Numbered from the stretch's first letter, positions 11,567 to 24,140 are shown. The stretch is DNA of 64,000 nt from Pollenia angustigena (GCA_930367215.1 OV884057.1:265378339-265442338), one strand, 5' to 3'. A program made the numbers and translations. Notes: generated by a model from the letters alone, not told the origin.

Positions 11567-12868
11567 ATTTAAAATATTTAGAAGTTTCTTTGGAATTTTA
11601 AATATGTTGACAACGCTACTGGAAGACCAAAAATACTATTGACCACCAACTCTGTATGGATTTATGCCGTTTTGCTTTTAGATATGAATGTGTATGATTT
11701 TTTTCATCTTTCTTCAAAAAAGCAGTAGTATCAAAATAAATTTGCACATCATCTGAATAACAAATATTGCACGTACCACACGTATGATTTTTATTTGTAG
11801 CAACCAACACAGGCACAGATACTCCTTCATACACACACATTCAAAAGACAAGACAGAAGAAGTCATCAAAATTGATGTTTTATGGTAAAAAAAAAATTGG
11901 CAAAAAAAACGATTTTCGTAGAGCAACATATGCAAAAATATATTGAAAATAAGCAATGATGCATACAATTATGAACAAAACGGAAAGACTAGGAAAAGGC
12001 AGGGGAAAAAGGTTTAAACTGTTAATTTAAAACATGGGAATGTGAAGTGAGCGAGTGGCCAGGCAGGCACTGACCGACTGACTCAACGACCAGAATTGGT
12101 AAATAAACATGAATATGAAATTTCATTTCATTTTTCCACACATTTAAATGTGTGAATAAATTGGTTTAAAGAAGGGTTGCTAGAAAGAAATAAGATCGAA
12201 CGGGCATTATGAAGTATTTTATGATGAAAAACATTTCAAATGACTGTATTAAAGATAAACGAGGGTGGAATTTAAAAAAGCTGCAAAATATTTAAATGTT
12301 TTGTTTGTTCTTTTCTATTTTACAAAACTGAATCAATTGTATGTTAAATTTATTCTGAAATAGAAAAATGTAAAAAAAACTAAAAGTGAAATTACTAATC
12401 GAAGCGTAAGAAAAGAAAAACTAAATTTGCAATTCTAAAAAATAAGGAAAATGAAAAGAAAACATGAAAATGCCATTTAATCAAACCAAAACAGTGGACA
12501 AAAAGGGTGCAAACGTTTCCAAGTTGAATAGTTATTAAACCATGAAATTGGTCATTTTTTTATGCATTTCGACTACTTTATATTTAAAGAAGTAAATAAA
12601 ATAAATAATATTTTATGCAAACGGGCTTGCTACCTTTTGTACACTTGAGTTGTGTACAAAGAAAAGAAGTAGGAAAAATTTACATGATTTTGAAAAGAAA
12701 TTAAAGTAAAGCACACGTGGCGTTAAAATGCAAAGAAATGTTCAAAAGATAAACATTGAACACTATAAGACATCTTATCTTTTCTCTTTATTTTCTCAAA
12801 ATTAAAATGTAAGAAAAAGTTAAAAAATAAAAGTTCAAGTCAAATGATTATCCTTTTTTGCTTTTTAG

Positions 12869-14189
12869 CTTCTGATTGTGATGACAATAACTCAAGCATC
12901 GGTAATTCCAGCGACCATTGCCGTTTACCTGAAAGTCCTACAATGCATTTGATACATCCTCCGCTTAAGAGAAGACAACAAGCAGTACTACATGCCAATC
13001 CTCTTCATCATCACTATCAGCATTCGTCTCCACCTCCCTCCACACCACAAGTTGCCCATTCGCCCAAACTTAAAAAACTTCACAAAGATTTAGCGATCGA
13101 GGAGGAAGAAGAAGGTGCTTTAAATTTAACAAGCGAAAATTCCCGTCATTCATCACAATCTCCAACGTTATCAGTGAAATCGGTAACAGCTGTCACAACC
13201 TCACCTTCTAGTAAACAACATGTACAAAAGCAACAGCACCGGCTTCAATCGGAGTTACCCATGCCTTCCTTAAGCAACAGTCCTTTGCCAGTACTAGCAC
13301 CTGTGTTAGCATCGCCTCAAGCAGATTTCGCAGCAGCAGCCGGTTTGGGTTTGATTAATCCCGTATTAGCTCAAGGTAGTTTGGGTACTCCATTATCTCC
13401 ACACGATTTGACACAATTCCAACAAGCACTGCACCAACAGCAACAATCCCTTCAGCATCAATTTCAAAGTTATCTGGATATTTTACGCAGTGGTTCATTG
13501 AACTTAGGACCCTCCGATGATCCCACTGTAGCTGCTCAAATGGCCACTGCCCAATTTCTTCTACAAAGGCAAGCGTTAACACAAGCTGCCCAACAGTTGC
13601 AAGCTTTACAAAAACAACAGGAACTGCAAAACGATCGTAGCGAATGTACGGTAACAGCATCACATGAAACTTTACAATTGAAAAATCGTCATCAGCACCA
13701 ACACACTTCAACACCCACTAATCGTAGTCCCCTTCATAGTCCGGCAACTTCACCGCTTCCATCCATGTATACCGCAAGTCATATTTCCCACAGCTCCCAT
13801 CAGACACCACCAACCTCTAACAGTTCAGGGTCCATAAAAGTCTGCGGACTGTTGACTCCCAACACCCCTGGCGATGGCCCTCAAACACCGCAAATGCCTA
13901 AAAATTTGTCTAATGCTCCAAGAGCTTCAGAACCCTCACCCGAAGAGACTACTGACTTGGAGGAATTAGAACAATTTGCCAAGACTTTCAAGCAGAGGCG
14001 AATTAAATTGGGGTTCACCCAGGGTGATGTGGGTTTGGCAATGGGCAAACTTTATGGAAATGATTTTTCTCAAACAACCATATCACGCTTTGAAGCACTG
14101 AACTTGAGTTTTAAGAATATGTGCAAGTTGAAGCCGTTACTGCAGAAATGGTTGGATGATGCTGATCGTACCATACAAGCTACTGGAGG
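12869..14189 (+). CDS. nub: POU-domain transcription factor nubbin/Pdm type, exon with Ser/Gln-rich region and POU-specific domain
   Basis: This large exon encodes about 440 residues. It begins after the acceptor tttttag at 12868 and ends at the donor ggtaagta. The open frame reaches back to 12844, but that Met lies before the acceptor and is not the start. The order is ASDCDDNN, His/Pro-rich segments, an acidic EEEEEG patch followed by [12 protein letters not shown], Ala-rich and Gln-rich stretches (13420-13640), a Ser/Pro/Thr-rich linker, and then the POU-specific domain from 13942 ([14 protein letters not shown] to the LQKWLDDAD helix near 14165). [15 protein letters not shown] and [18 protein letters not shown] are the diagnostic helices that contact the octamer half-site. 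The product acts in the nucleus and in Drosophila specifies wing, limb and neuroblast fate. The choice of nub over its close paralogue pdm2 rests on the upstream SRSPSP segment and the short C-terminus, and is less certain than the family. Confidence 0.95.
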
Positions 14190-14330
14190 GTAAGTATCCT
14201 AATTTATTTGTTGTTTATTTTAAATAATTCCTTACAAATCCTTTAAAGAATAACATTTTTCTTTAAAGTTTCAATTTGATTTATATGTACGTTAAAAAGC
14301 AAAAAAAAAGTGTTTTAAATTAACTTTCAA

Positions 14331-14360
14331 TTAACCTGTTCATCTATTTCGAACGTTAAC
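14331..14360. repeat. Fragment of palindromic MITE family M1
   Basis: attaacctgttcatc and tatttcgaacgttaacg match one arm of the elements at 11451 and 29171. The other arm is missing. Confidence 0.5.
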
Positions 14361-15954
14361 GCTCTTCGGAAGTTCTACAAGCCAATCGCATTAAAAATTT
14401 CTATGAAAAACACTCGGCTTAAAAATATTTCCCATTTAAAATTCTATACAAAAGCTTAAATTCAATATTGTTGAACAGTTATAAAGCACATTTAACAAGG
14501 TCATGGTCTAATTAGTAAGTCTGCGCAAAACTATAACAATGCAACAATAGAAAAACAACACGCATTTTGTTTGTGTAAATCATGTTGAAGATGTCAAAAA
14601 CAATTTCACGAAAAAAACACAACTCTGCAAAAAATCAGCAAGCGTTTCTACCAACATACTAATTGGGCCTTGAACAAGGTGAACTCGTCATTCCCTTGAT
14701 TAATAAATAATAAAGAACTTTTTTTAGTTAAATTTGTTAAAGCGATTTTAAAAACGTATTTAATCAGCCATATTTTGAAATTCGAAATCACGTAAAATTG
14801 AAATGGATGCAGATTTAGATTTCAAAATTAGTTCTGGTAAAAATAAGTGGTCCGCCAAGTACGAAGTATAGTAAAAGGTAATAGTTTAATGAACTTTTAA
14901 CACAGGATAGTTTTTGAAATTTGCTCGATTTTAATTTCACTCGAATTCGATTTGATATATTTTTTTTTTAACTTATTTTCCAAAATATTGTTAATATATC
15001 GAGCCCTTACCGTAGAAAAACCTTAAGCGACATCATTTTAATTTTTTTTTTTTTTAAATAAATGACTTAACTGGCAACACTTGCATCATCTCCTACAATA
15101 TCATGGTCACAAAAGGTACCATTACGATTTTAAAGCAAAAACAATTTTATCTCAAGCGACAACCTTCATACAAAATTTTTCTTTAAAATTTTGTTTTTGT
15201 CGCTTAAGCTTTTTGCGGTTATGGCTCGATATGTATAAACAAGTACGCATACAAATAATAACATCAAATGACAATGACTTTCCGATTAAAACCTACATTC
15301 GAAAAAGACAAAAACTTTAATGAATTTGGATTCAAATAATGTGCTGGAAAACGATTTTGAAAACAAATAGAATTTAAACCGATAACATTGTTTTCAGTAT
15401 CTTTAAAAATTGGTTTCTAGTACATTTTTCACTTATTTTTTTCACTTATTATTACAAATCGCGCTTGTTCAACAATAGTGTATTAACTCAGAATTTAAAA
15501 ATTTTGAGTAGAAGCAAAACTATTTTTAATTTTTCATTTTACAGATGAAATAGAATTTTTTAAAAACCGTTTCATTAACAAAAAGTAGACAAAATAGCAT
15601 ATTTATATATATTTACAGCGTTAGATAAGAAGTCGAGAAGAGTCGATTTTTTTCCAAAAAGTGAAAACTAAAAGTTTTGAATTCAAATATTTTGAACAAA
15701 AAATGGAGACTTTAATTAAGAAACGGATTTTACAATCGGTTGAAATTCTTCACACCTTTTAAAAACGATTGTTTTGATATCCATTAATTTTCATCCCACG
15801 TATTTAAAATTATGAAAACTTGTTGGGTTTTTTTAAATGATCGCAAAAACTTTAAACGTAGTTCTTAAAATTTGTGCATACGGGGTTTACCTTGGGATAT
15901 TTCAGATTTGAAAAAATACAAAAAGTACCTAAAGTACATAATACCTGAAAAGTT

Positions 15955-16645
15955 TTTAGCAAATATAAAAAAGCTCTCTCACGAGATCAGCTCCAAATTT
16001 TGATTCCACGCGACGCTCAACGCATTTTAGTTTTTCCATATGAATGACATGTGAAAAATATTTTTTTTTGTATTTTGCAAATAAACTACTAAAAAAATTA
16101 TAATTTTGGAGTGCATATTCTAAAAGGAATTGAAATATTTCACAAAAAAATTCTTCCATGATTTTATTTATTTAGTTTATATTCTAATATATAAATGAGT
16201 CCCAAATTTAAGTAAATGGTTTTCTAACTCGATGCAGCGTCTCTTTTTCTTTCGAACGGTACCAAAATGTCATATACGCTTAAAAATGGTTCAGCAGACA
16301 CTCTAAGCCGACAGTTTGTTACAATTCGTTTCCGGTTTCACAAAAAAATACTTTGTATTCAAAGTCCAATTACTTTTTACCCCTTAAGTTTACAAAAAAA
16401 TTATGGAAGATATTTTTTGTGGAAAATTTAATTTCATTTAAGAATATGGCCATCAAAATTGGGCAGTTTTATTTGCAAAGTATAAGAAAATATTTTTTTT
16501 CATTTGTAATTTATATGAAATTAAAAGACCATAAGGGCCGCGTAATCTCAAACTATGGAGCTGATATTGTGGCAGAGTTTTTTTTAGGCTTGTAGAATCT
16601 TTGGAGATGAGATAAATAAACTTTTTTTTTGTGGAACACCCTAAT
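15955..16645. repeat. Inverted repeat with protein-like arms, relic mobile element
   Basis: The left arm (15955-16160, read on the minus strand) and the right arm (16400-16600, + strand) are diverged inverted copies separated by about 240 bp. Translated outward, both give similar peptides: one contains SKFGADLVRELF, the other SNYGADIVAEFF. The right side ends near 16645 in GTGGAACACCCTAAT, which resembles a mariner/Tc1 terminal repeat. The matching left terminus was not found. It is intronic. Confidence 0.5.
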
Positions 16646-16714
16646 ATGTATGTGTGTTTTTATTTTGTTTTTACATCTTAAGCATACAACTTGAACCCTT
16701 TTTTATCTCTTTAG

Positions 16715-17006
16715 CATATTCGATCCCGCCGCTCTGCAGACCACTGTTACAACACCTGAAATCATGGGTCGCCGTCGCAAAAAGAGAACTTCCATTGAAA
16801 CTTCCATACGTGGAGCCCTTGAGAAATCTTTTATGTTAAATCAAAAGCCAACAAGTGAAGAAATAAGCCAATTAGCTGATCGTTTGTGTATGGAAAAAGA
16901 GGTGGTGAGAGTTTGGTTCTGTAACCGTCGTCAGAAAGAAAAACGTATAAATCCATCTTTAGATAGTCTCGATAATGGGGATGATTCACCCTACATGATG
17001 ATGTAA
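16715..17006 (+). CDS. nub: POU-domain transcription factor nubbin/Pdm type, last exon with POU homeodomain
   Basis: The acceptor is tctctttag at 16714. The first base completes the Gly codon begun at 14189, giving [17 protein letters not shown], a linker of about 25 residues between the two POU subdomains. The homeodomain starts near 16773 with [10 protein letters not shown] and contains the POU signature [15 protein letters not shown] with Cys at homeodomain position 50. The protein ends with a short acidic tail, [13 protein letters not shown], then TAA at 17004. Drosophila nubbin also ends soon after the homeodomain in an acidic stretch and a Tyr-Met-Met motif, as I recall. The intron splitting the POU-specific domain from the homeodomain is 2.5 kb here and contains an inverted repeat and a MITE fragment. 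No frameshift or missing key residue is seen. Confidence 0.96.
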
Positions 17007-19376
17007 AATGTAGTAGGAAGGGTCAAAAAAAAGGAAATACATTCAATGTATAAATCTTATACATTTAATTTATAAATTAAATGGGCAACGAGGCAATCTA
17101 ATTTTTTTAGTTAAACCTAAAAACCAACAAAAAAAAAAAAAAAAAAACAGGAACGTACAGAATTTTTCGATGTTTTCAAAGTATTTAAAAAGAAGACACA
17201 CGAAAAAGGTAAGACATTTTTTAATGAGTAAACGTTTTATTATTTTTTTCTTTCTTTTGTCCACTGTATATTCCATTACGTCCATTTCGTCTATAAAGTA
17301 CGTACGAATAAGAGCACAAATCCGATATTAAATCTGTCTTTTTGGTTTTCGTTGCAGGTTTATGATTTTGATTACTTACAAATGATTTAGGTTTTGGAGA
17401 TATTTTAAAATTTTAGCGTCTTTTTGAAAAGAATAGTTTCATATTAAAAAAGCGGATAACTTATCAACATTTGCCTAAAATCTGGTTATAAATTTAAAAC
17501 ATTTTTTGTGAATAATTTTAAGTATTTAAATTTCGTATTTATTCCAATTTGAGTATTAAAATCGAATTATGAGGTAAGTATTCTTTAAATTTGATTCAGT
17601 AAAATAAAATAATATTATTTAGGGTACATTAATTGCTTAACGCAACTTGAAGATTAATTTATTAACAAAAAATATTTTATCAATTTTTAAAAGGTATTTG
17701 TAAGAGTTTTATTTAGAAATTTCCTATTTTATTGTTATCTTTCTCTTTTTTTAAGAAAGCAATTTAATCTAAGTCTGCAGGTAGAAAAGAGAGATTTAAG
17801 AAAATATGAATTTAAAAGAACTCAAATTTGAAATTTTTTTTATTAATATCGGGTCTTTCAACAAAAACTTTGTTTTCTAAAACAAAAAATTTAGATGATT
17901 CGAAGAGAAAAGTTCAGCAATTATGAATGAAAGTTATATCTGGCAAATGTCCATCACGAGCAAGCTGACAGATGTCGATTCTTTCATCAAAGTTTTAAAT
18001 CACTTTTTGGCTGCAATCGATTCGATTGGCTCCGTACAGACTCTTTCCTTACCCTGCGGCCACACGTTCAAGTTGTTCTTGATAGTCTTTTACATATACT
18101 GCTTGTCAAAATTTACATACATTGAAAGCTGTGACGTAGGCTGCACTCAATTTGTAAGCAATTTACTTCCAAGATGTCAACAACAACAGAGACAAACTTG
18201 TACTCAGCTGTTAAATTGAAAGTAAATCGCCAAACAAATGGAAAGGTGAAATTGAAAGCCATCTCGTGGTCAATTTAAAAAGTGTGAGTGTGTTAGTAAA
18301 AAACTGAGAGTGTATTGCAAATTGAAAGGAATTGAAAGGCAAAACTTGATCGTGTGGCCACCAAGTTAACAAAGCCCCACAAAAAATAATCCAGTGGTGT
18401 CAAATCACACAATCTGGCTGCCCACTTAACAGCTGATGTTCGTGAAATTATGCGATCGGTAAATTGATCGTTTCATTGGCTGTGTGTAATGTAACTTTAA
18501 CAGGACCACCAATCATAGTGGTTTTTAATTATTTTAATGGGATTTTCTAGCAAAATTTAATTCATTGTAACAATTCCCAATGCATCTTCTACGAATACGT
18601 CAAAAAAGTTAATGTCAAACCAATTATGTTGTTGGTGTTGCCACAATTAAAAAACAAAGTCTTGGTTGAAAAACTCTTTAGTTTAAAAAATGTAACAGTG
18701 GCTTGGACACTACAGTAGTAGTACAAACGCAAATCGCATAAAAAAGTGTTTTTTTTTTAAATTTTAAAATTTGAGCCAAATGAACCTGGGTTCACTCCAT
18801 TTCCTTCTAATATTATCGTTCGTAATAGAACATAAAATGATAATATCACTACTGAAATGTGAATTCGTATAGATTTAAGAACAATACACACTAGAATGTA
18901 ATCTGTAAGTAACGTTAACGTTACTCTTAAAAAATAAAAGAAGAGGAAAGTAAAAGTGAATTGCAAAATTTTCTTTTTCTTTTATTTTTGATTTATTATA
19001 GAAAATTTTCAAAATATTAAGAGATTAAAAAAACAAATTGAAAAGATTTAAATATTTCTAATTAATGTAGCGTAATTAAATTATTTTTTGTCACTAAAAT
19101 GTAAAGTTTCATTTTGTCTGTTTGTATGGGATTATGTAATGTGTCGTGTATGTGTGTAAAATGTAACGTCGTAGTAAATTTTTCAATAATTAATATTTAT
19201 TTTAATAAATAATTACTGTGATAATAATTTTTAATGTATGTAATGTTTTAGTTGTAAGACAGGAAAGAAAGTATTTTATAAAATGCTAATTTTAAATGTA
19301 AATCATGAACACACAAATTAAAAACAAAAAACTATTTAAAAGATAAATAAAAAACTGAATTCCAAATAAAAATAAA
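17007..19376 (+). other. Possible 3' UTR and downstream flank of the POU gene
   Basis: After the stop the sequence is AT-rich and non-coding. An AATAAA occurs at 17603. A cluster of three AATAAA hexamers lies at 19346, 19365 and 19371, followed by GT-rich sequence, which would suit a long 3' UTR. If the distal cluster is used, the mariner relic at 17914-18505 would be transcribed as part of the UTR. This is inference from signals only. Confidence 0.3.
17914..18505 (-). pseudogene. Decayed mariner-like transposase, C-terminal half
   Basis: Minus-strand pieces resemble the transposase at 36002-38330. Near 18500-18390: THTANET-like, then AARLCDLTPLDYFLWG around the third catalytic Asp. Near 17990-17914: NFDERIDICQLARDGHLPDI followed by a few residues and TGA, the typical C-terminus of this group. 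Between them the frame is broken, and an unrelated-looking stretch (18060-18360) repeats the words cgtgtggcc. Stops and frameshifts are numerous, so the copy is old. It begins about 0.9 kb after the POU stop codon. Confidence 0.75.
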
Positions 19377-19789
19377 GTTTCTTATTTTGAACAAGTTGTA
19401 AAAGTGAGTATGAACAACTATCGAAACCATTTAAACAAAATTGGAAATTGTTTGAAAAAATCTCTACAAATGCAATCGAACTCAAATATTTGGATATTAA
19501 GGGTGATTTTTAAGCCTTATAGAACTGGAAATTGTAAAAAAAATCAAAAAAATATTTTGAAAAAAAAATTCATATATGGCATTAACTGTCGAAAATGATC
19601 TTAATAATATGGGCACCAATTGTAGGTTGTTTGTGTTTGACACTTCATAAATAGAGACACCAATTTAAAGTTGTTTGTCAAACAGTAGTTTTTAATTTTA
19701 ATAAAGACAGTAATTGCCCCAATTTAAAAAAAAAAAAAAATTATGTTTAAGTGCTACAACAAAATATATGCAAAAAATAAAAATGGAGC

Positions 19790-20040
19790 TTCCAACGAAG
19801 CAGTTTTGTTACGGAAGACATTATTTTGGCGAGTTCCCGCCTTGAAGCCATACATTTTTGACACAAAAAGCGCTTTATGATGCGCTGATCTTGAATTTTT
19901 TGTTGTTACCGTTATTTTTAATACGCTCTCCTACAAACCTGCTTAGTAGTAAGGGAATGTCGTGGCTTTTTAAATGTTGTAATTTTGTTTTTTGTTAAGA
20001 ATTCATTCACTTACCTTACTGCATCTCTGTACGTGTTAAT
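19790..20040. repeat. Dispersed repeat Y, uninterrupted copy
   Basis: It shares CCAACGAAGCAG, ttttgacacaaaaagcgctt, gaattttttgttgtta, gctctcctacaaac and AGTAAGGGAATGTCGTG in order with 31890-32660. The segment from cgaagcag (19799) to ctgcttagt (19950) has inverted ends, so a MITE may form the core. Confidence 0.65.
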
Positions 20041-20127
20041 GCGTAGCGCATAAATTTGAGCTTACTTTTCAAAATTTACTATGTATTAAAGCTTCGCAAA
20101 GCAACAAATTTTTTATTGGGTTCTTAG

Positions 20128-20234
20128 TCCTCGTCCATATTATGACACATTTGCTTAAACAACTTTCTTAAATTGCCCCTTTCACCATCAAACTAAAATG
20201 CTACGCAGCAAATGTTTCATAGTATAGACAGGGA
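20128..20234. mobile_element. Palindromic MITE, family M2, short copy
   Basis: The left end TCCTCGTCCATATTATGA and the inverted right end TCCCTGTCTATACTATGA match well, followed by acacatttg / aacatttg. The same ends bound 29341-29573. Confidence 0.65.
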
Positions 20235-22177
20235 TTTACTGTTTAAAATATTTTATAGATAACAAAATTCCAAGTAGATGATCCTTAGTCCCATTCCTGA
20301 TATGCTTATGTCATCCACAATTATACAATACTGCACTTTTCACACACTAGGCAGTGACGAGCGAAACTCCATCAACATTCGTATTTATATAAACCGCAAT
20401 GATGATCTTAAAATATACAGTATACACATTAATTTAGTGTCGGCATTACGAACAAGTGATCTTAAAAAGACGAGATAGTGGTCTTTTCTTACAATACAAA
20501 TTCACAAGAGAAATACGAGTACAAACCGTTTAATATTCTGCATATCGTAAGTGATAGCATACAAGTGAACAAATGCAAGCGGACAGGCTAATTAGAATAA
20601 AACAAAAGCATTCTGATGTGCTCTGCTCTTTCACCCGCGTAGTGTCAAAGTTTCGTAAAATTGTTGTCGTGACAGTCGGTGTTGCGCTGCAAAATAAAAG
20701 AATGTAAATTAACTACAAAATTAAGGGGAAACAATGATTAAAACTTAAGAAGAAACATGCAATGGACAAGCATTTGCGTTTGTGTGATGGATGAACTTGA
20801 CTCATCTGCATGTGGCATGTCATTCTTTACAGTTTATTTAATTTCATAATAAGAAGTAGATAAGTTTTGTTAACAGTACAAACGAATTTAATGTGCACTA
20901 CAGCGTGATTATAGTCAAAGTATTGATTTGTATTTAAAATTTATAAGTTTTCTTCGATTTGCACGATCTATCCTTTTAAATGCGTTAATAAATCATAGGG
21001 AAAATTGTTTCATTTCTTTTTAAATTTTGCTAAATCATACAGATTCCTGTTAAAGGGATTACATAACTAAAAGAATGAAATTTCTTTAAAAATAGGGGAA
21101 ATGTCATTAATGAAACTACAGTGAATTGGCTTTGTCAGCAGTACTTCTGACGAACTGTAAACCAGGCCAGAGAACTATTGCACTTATTTATCATTTTATA
21201 ATAGAACAGGCTTTTCACAACAGTGCTATTAAGCCTAATAGGTTTTTACACTTTCTCACATCTTTCATCTTATCGCAAAGATGATAATATCTTCCCATAA
21301 GAATTGTACGGGGCCAAAAAATCATCATCTTTAAAAGATGTTCCTATCTTATGTTGTTTCATTCAACATCTTTCGATTATTTTAGTGTCATCACTAGAAA
21401 AAACAAATAATTTGTTAATAAGTACCATCACTAGAAAAAAATACAAAAGAGCAGGACAGCAATATCATTTATTAAGTTTTTATTACGTGCAAAAATAAAT
21501 ATTTTTATGATGAAAGATGTTACAAATGTAAACAAGTTTTTTCATTTCCAACATCTTCCATGCATTCCTCTAAGATGTGCTTAAGTGTAAGTATGCTATA
21601 ATACAGTGTTGCAGTACTTAGCACTTTAGAACACTTAATGAATTGCCTAAATAATTTTCAATACAATCAAAGCCACGCTGGCTTAGACTTAATAAAAGTG
21701 TAGTGTAAGATATACAGGCTTTAATCACGGTCTAGTTTTGAATACTTCCAGTCATTTTTTATTGTTTGAATAATTTTTTTTTTTTTATTTCTAGTTCAGT
21801 TTTGTAGAAGCAGATACCGCCAACAACTTTAAAGTTTCTTTTCACTTGTCTTAATTTGCTCAATTTAGTTCCGTTCATTCAGTTAATGATTATAATTTTG
21901 AATGAATTAATTCGTGTTTTGCATGTCGTAATTTATTAAAAATTTTCATATTTTATATGAATGAAATGAATTTGTTTTTTCATGATACTTTTGATTGAGG
22001 ATCATTTAAGTGTTATAATTTCAATCATAATATCGATGTAAGTTTGTCTTAGCAATTCGGTTGGGTTGTTATGATTTTAATTGTTATCGGAAATAGTATT
22101 AAAAAAGCGAAGGAAAAGGTTTATTAAAAATAAAAATAATTTATAATAACCTGAATACATTAAACCAACTAATTCCC
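20235..22177. other. Gene-free stretch
   Basis: Nothing is supported. Several words of the form catctttcatctt and aaagatgtt recur between 21250 and 21560, and ccatcactagaaaaaa occurs twice there, which hints at an unrecognised repeat. Confidence 0.4.
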
Positions 22178-22835
22178 AGCCAGCAAAATACATCGACATT
22201 GTCTGAATCAGACATTTCGTGCAAATGTCTGACTTCATTCTTAGAGACTTCGTTCAGATTTCTGTCAGACATTGAATATACATACTTACTGTCTGGCCGA
22301 TTTCTGATCGATTTCGCATATATATGTATATCGGGGGGAATTTATGTACACATATGTCCAATAGAATTCCAACGGAATTCATTCAGATTTGTCTAACGAG
22401 ACTTATTATTTTTTTAAAATAATGACAATTGTCATTCAGTTGGAAATAATTTTAATTTAATTTTATTTGTTTAAGACAAAAAGCATAAAAAAGGTACGTA
22501 CGTGTAAAATTTATAATTATGTACATATTTTGCAATAAAATTATTTCTTTAAGCTATCAGTTCGAAAGCAAAAAAAAAATCTCGGCTAACACATCAGAAC
22601 TTCCAATGCCTTTTTCATTAGATATCTGTTAGATATCTATCAGAAATGCCGACAAAAAACCAAAATTTCCCACGACATGTCTGTCAGAATTCGTGTCAAC
22701 CACTTCATACGTTTTTGTGTCAGAAATCTGACAGAATTCGTATACGATTCCGATTTTTTTGCCGACGTTTCTCTCAGATATCTGAACGACGCACAGAGGA
22801 GTATTTGGCCTGAAAAGCTGGCCAAAAAGGCAAAA
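22178..22835. mobile_element. Repeat element Z, rich in TCTGA/TCAGA inverted words
   Basis: It starts CCCAGCCAGCAAAAT and ends AGGCCTGAAAAGCTGGCC-like (about 22828 gctggcc). Inside, near-palindromic words such as gtctgaatcagac, cagatttctgtcagac, ctgttagatatctatcag and ctcagatatctgaa occur at least six times. Both ends reappear joined at 24750-24815, which supports them as true borders. No coding content. Confidence 0.5.
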
Positions 22836-23567
22836 CTGAATTTTAAGAAATCTTAAGAACTAAGTACGCAGCTCGACAGACAACAATATTTTACATTATA
22901 TTGTAAATTTTGAAGACTTTTAGTTGCGATTTGTAGCTCTGAGACCCTGCTAAAGTCAGGAACGTGAAGAAAATTATATGAGACTTAAATGTTTTTTTTC
23001 GGTTTCTGGATGTTTATATGATATTTTTTGCGGCTAAACGAATAAAGGTTTAACAAAGATTTTTTTTCGCTGAAAGGTTTGATCAAAAGTTATTTAAAAC
23101 AGCAAAAAAAATTTAAAATATGTTGAATATTCATGTTGAAACAATTCGTTCAAAAGCTAAAAAAAACAAATTATACACTTTGTTTTTGCAAAAAAAAAGG
23201 AAAAGAAGAGGTTTTTAAAGGTGAGGTTAGCATGTCTACGAATTATGTTTGATACCACAATAAAATTTAGAATCTCTAATTTTAGAATCAAAAAAAAATG
23301 TGTGCGCAAGTTTGCGCAATTATTTTTGACGATTTTTTTAAATTTTCACATTTCTTCTATTTTGCTCTTATACCTTTATATCGTCATAAACTTTTATGTA
23401 TTTTGAATTATTGATTTCAACTGTTAATCACATCACTTTTAACACTTCACAATATTAATACCTGCCTATATGTATTTATAAATTGCAAAAATTCTTAATT
23501 ATCCATAATAGTTTTAAGGGAATGTCCCACACATTCCCATAAAAGATATTTTTATATACCTGCTCAA

Positions 23568-23952
23568 CAAAACAGGAATATATGAGGAATATGCACATAA
23601 AACTGCCGAAATATATGTGCAACTTTACAACTGGCACCCCATGAGTCCTACGATGCACAAGATTCTTATTCGTGGCGATAGTGTTATAAAGCAAGCAATC
23701 TTGCCAATTGGACAATTGTCAGAAGAAGCTGCCGAGGCCAGAAATAAGCACGTACGATTATATCGCACGAATTATTCGAGGAAATTCAGCAGAAGCGATA
23801 CAAATCGAGATGTCTTGAATAGGTTATTTCTGAGCAGTGACCCTTTTATAAGCTGCAGTACGCAAAGAGAACGGAATAATAAAAAACCTTTTTCATCAGA
23901 AACCATCACACTTCTTCTTCCTGACACTGATGATGCAGCTAATACGACATAA
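23568..23952 (+). pseudogene. C-terminal fragment of an uncharacterised, multi-copy insect protein, probably of a mobile element
   Basis: An open frame of about 125 codons ends in TAA at 23952. It reads from KTGIYEEYAHKTAEIYV through LYNWHPMSPTMHKILIRG, GQLSEEAAEARNKH and YRTNYSRKFSR to NRLFLSSDP and a Ser/Thr-rich end. From memory this block occurs in many hypothetical proteins of aphids and other arthropods that look mobile, but I do not know a function or a superfamily name. The upstream part of the protein is missing; the sequence before 23568 has no matching frame. Charged residues dominate and no membrane segment or catalytic motif is visible. AATAAA follows at 23992. Confidence 0.5.
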
Positions 23953-24072
23953 TAATTAGTAAGGAATTTTTATTAGTTTAACTTTTCGTTAATAAAGCCT
24001 TTTTTTATAAAAAAATGCTGTTTTATAAGAGCCTTACAATTTTCAAATTTTTTTTTAATTAGACTGTAAATC

Positions 24073-24103
<31 letters not shown>

Positions 24104-24140
24104 TGTATGTATGTATGTATGTATGTATGTATGTATGTAC
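24073..24140. repeat. (ATGT)n microsatellite
   Basis: About sixteen near-perfect tetranucleotide units. Confidence 0.97.

Larger units (their letters stand above)
8461..12868 (+). other. Intron sequence between microexon and large POU exon
   Basis: No gene is supported. It includes a weak hairpin (10275-10466), one small MITE (11451-11566), short GTTGTT/TTATTA microsatellite runs near 10870 and, at 12845-12868, the branch/polypyrimidine tract and acceptor of the large exon. A block near 8842-8890 (gcactagatcaacaagagg) recurs at 28271-28320. Enhancers are expected in an intron of such a developmental gene but cannot be identified here. Confidence 0.5.
14190..16714 (+). other. Intron between POU-specific domain and homeodomain exons
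   Basis: This 2.5-kb intron starts gtaagtatcc and ends tctctttag. It contains an arm of MITE family M1 (14331-14360) and the inverted repeat at 15955-16600. The rest is AT-rich with nothing I can name. Confidence 0.8.

Noticed and set aside
12844..12868. Met at 12844 as start of the POU protein
   Set aside because: It lies before the acceptor at 12868 in a polypyrimidine tract. The phase joins the upstream microexon instead.
13355..13714. 119-codon frame on the minus strand
   Set aside because: It is a shadow of the large POU exon, with no motif.
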